This document shows, piece after piece, positions 62,565 through 64,000 of a DNA stretch of 64,000 nucleotides. Below the pieces are notes generated by a model that made no database searches, was not told the DNA's origin, and saw only the letters and a program-made list of their open reading frames with translations. A program made the translations under genes and the position numbers. Numbering within the stretch: the stretch's first letter is position 1; each line of letters begins with the position of its first letter. Source of the DNA: Mortierella sp. BCC40632 (Eukaryota > Mortierellomycota > Mortierellomycetes > Mortierellales > Mortierellaceae); NCBI GenBank assembly GCA_011634665.1, contig WAEK01000003.1, forward strand, positions 2,388,001 to 2,452,000, read 5' to 3'.

Positions 62565-64000
62565 CCACCCATCCGAAGCGCTTGGTAATAGTCTCCAACC
62601 ATCCGCGTTTGCATCAAGGGTGGTGAATGTGGACGTGGTGAAAAGATCAACTCACGCGAGTTGCCTTCCACAACGGCTGTCTCGGTTGCCTCCCCTCCCA
62701 TGCTCGAGTTGTCGCTTTCCTGGGTTGGGATAGTCTCCTTCTCAACCCCGGTCAAAGAAGAAGTTCCCTCCGAGGCATCGGGCTTGGAGATTGCGTGTGG
62801 CTGTGAACGTAATTGCTGTGGTGGTTGGGGTTGGGATAAGGGTTGTGATTGGGGCTGCGATTGTGAATGTGGCTGTGGCTGTGACGACTGCGATGGCGAC
62901 TGCTGTGAGACTGAGGAGATCGACCATGTCCGGGTTAGGGCTGAAGCCAGTCTATGAACCCCTTTGGTCTTGGTCTGACCATTGCTATTGCCAAAACCAG
63001 TCTCACTAACCTCGACACTGCCACTGCTGACAATTGCTGGCGAAACCGCCTGGACCTGGGCCTCGGCTGCACTAGTGGAAACCAAGGATGGAGCGCCAGA
63101 AAAAGGATTCATGGATGTAGCCGTAACAGTGCTCTTGGTAACACTGTCTAAAAACGGGTAATCAGATGTTGAGGCAATCGACGAAGTCGAGGATGGACGA
63201 GAACGCATCGATGAGGTTGTGAAGGACGAAGCAGAGGACGATGACGAAGGCGAGGAACACGGTCCATAACCGTTAGAGGACTCGAACGCAAATGGGGGCA
63301 TTGGTGGCGAAAGATCAAAGTATGCTCGAGAAGGCGTTGTGGCCATCGTGGTCGAAGTGGTAGCGTGGATGGGGCCCGATGGGATGGTCATGGAGGGCAT
63401 TGGTACTGGAGGTGGGGAGGGGATCGTGTGTTCAAGTCCGGTTGGTGACGCGGAAGAGATGGTTGACAGCGATGGGTACGCGAGATAACTTTGACGACTG
63501 GTACCCCCAGAGAAATCTTCTTGGACGCCATTGCTGTGTTCATGGAACGAAAATCTATTGCCACGCTCAGAATTGTCCGAGATAAAGTCTTTAAGTAAAG
63601 GCTTTGACTTGGAAGAGGAGCGCCTAGCTCGCATGCCTAGTGGCGTAGGCAAAGGCTGTGGCGTTGGCTGAGATACTGACTGAGATACTGAGTGGATCAA
63701 TTCAGAAGGGATTGGAGCCGAGAACCGGTCCTTCAGAGGCGTCATAGGAATGGATGGCTCAGGTAATCGGTTGCAAGTGGACCGCGGTCGAGTCACTGGT
63801 CTTGTACCCATTACACCGGCACTTGTCTCTGTTCTAGATACGATTGAGGTTCCTGTGTAATTCTCGGTATCGACCTCCATTTGCATGTCTTTTCCCATCT
63901 CGGACTCGGTTGGGTAGGGATAGTAATCATCTTCATCTTCCTGTGCTGTAAACCCAGAAGACCTGAGGCCTTGGCTCCAGGATTGGGAGGCAGAGATACG
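62561..64000 (-). CDS. Ser/Pro/Gln-rich protein, partial at the right window edge
   Basis: A minus-strand frame ends at 62561 and stays open to the last base of the window, so the true start lies outside. About 479 residues are visible. The most upstream part reads RISASQSWSQGLRSSG then an acidic EDEDDYYPYPTESE. The methionine at 63898 is internal. Downstream are a basic/Ser patch (MRARRSSSKSKPLLKDF), long Ser/Thr/Pro stretches, a (Ser/Pro-Gln) repeat (QPQPHSQSQPQSQP) and a C-terminal RMVGDYYQALRMGG. No domain recognised. Low-complexity composition resembles the other regulators here; a regulatory or cytoskeletal role is only a guess. Confidence 0.7.

Noticed and set aside
62561..63898. Methionine at 63898 as the start of the last gene
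   Set aside because: The same frame remains open to the window edge with protein-like acidic sequence upstream, so the gene is treated as truncated by the window.

Overview
The window looks like nuclear DNA from a filamentous, early-diverging fungus, most likely a mucoromycote of the Mortierella type. Genes are split by short GT-AG introns, mostly with GTAAG donors. Coding density is low. Long intergenic gaps are full of poly-purine and poly-pyrimidine tracts and microsatellites. The gene set includes a WNK kinase, an MFSD1-like transporter, a mitochondrial malic enzyme and very long His/Gln/Ser-rich regulators. The lineage is an inference from gene content; no rRNA or tRNA was found to fix it.

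Layout, left to right: a 1,250-residue regulator on the minus strand (1167-5138) whose N-terminal half resembles the DNA-contacting core-binding fold of tyrosine recombinases; a 6.4 kb desert; a Stm1/SERBP1-type ribosome-binding protein (11502-13363, minus); a mitochondrial malic enzyme (14363-17437, minus) with a one-base frame break; a gap holding a possible decayed HET-like gene; a secreted or membrane-anchored Lys-Pro repeat protein (21510-23459, plus); ribosomal protein uS3 (24094-25524, minus); the PP2A scaffold subunit (25878-28659, minus); a WNK kinase (31903-35760, plus); a 1,385-residue AT-hook protein (36359-40936, minus); a possible broken C2-like exon and a protein with a hydrophobic C-terminal hairpin (44491-46315, plus); a divergent pair of alpha/beta hydrolase (46562-47982, minus) and MFSD1-like transporter (48690-50758, plus); a 7.3 kb desert; a Pap1/Yap-type bZIP factor (58070-60715, plus); and a Ser/Pro-rich gene running off the right edge (62561 onward, minus).

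No operon-like or biosynthetic cluster is visible. Translation (uS3, Stm1-like) and signalling (PP2A scaffold, WNK) genes sit among regulators, and I see no single new system. The most notable items are the recombinase-like regulator, the fungal WNK with an OSR1-type C-terminal module, the pyrimidine tracts on the coding strand upstream of nearly every gene, and one-base indels next to homopolymers in two, possibly three, reading frames. Exon borders were derived by hand from splice signals, reading phase and family alignment, without transcript data.
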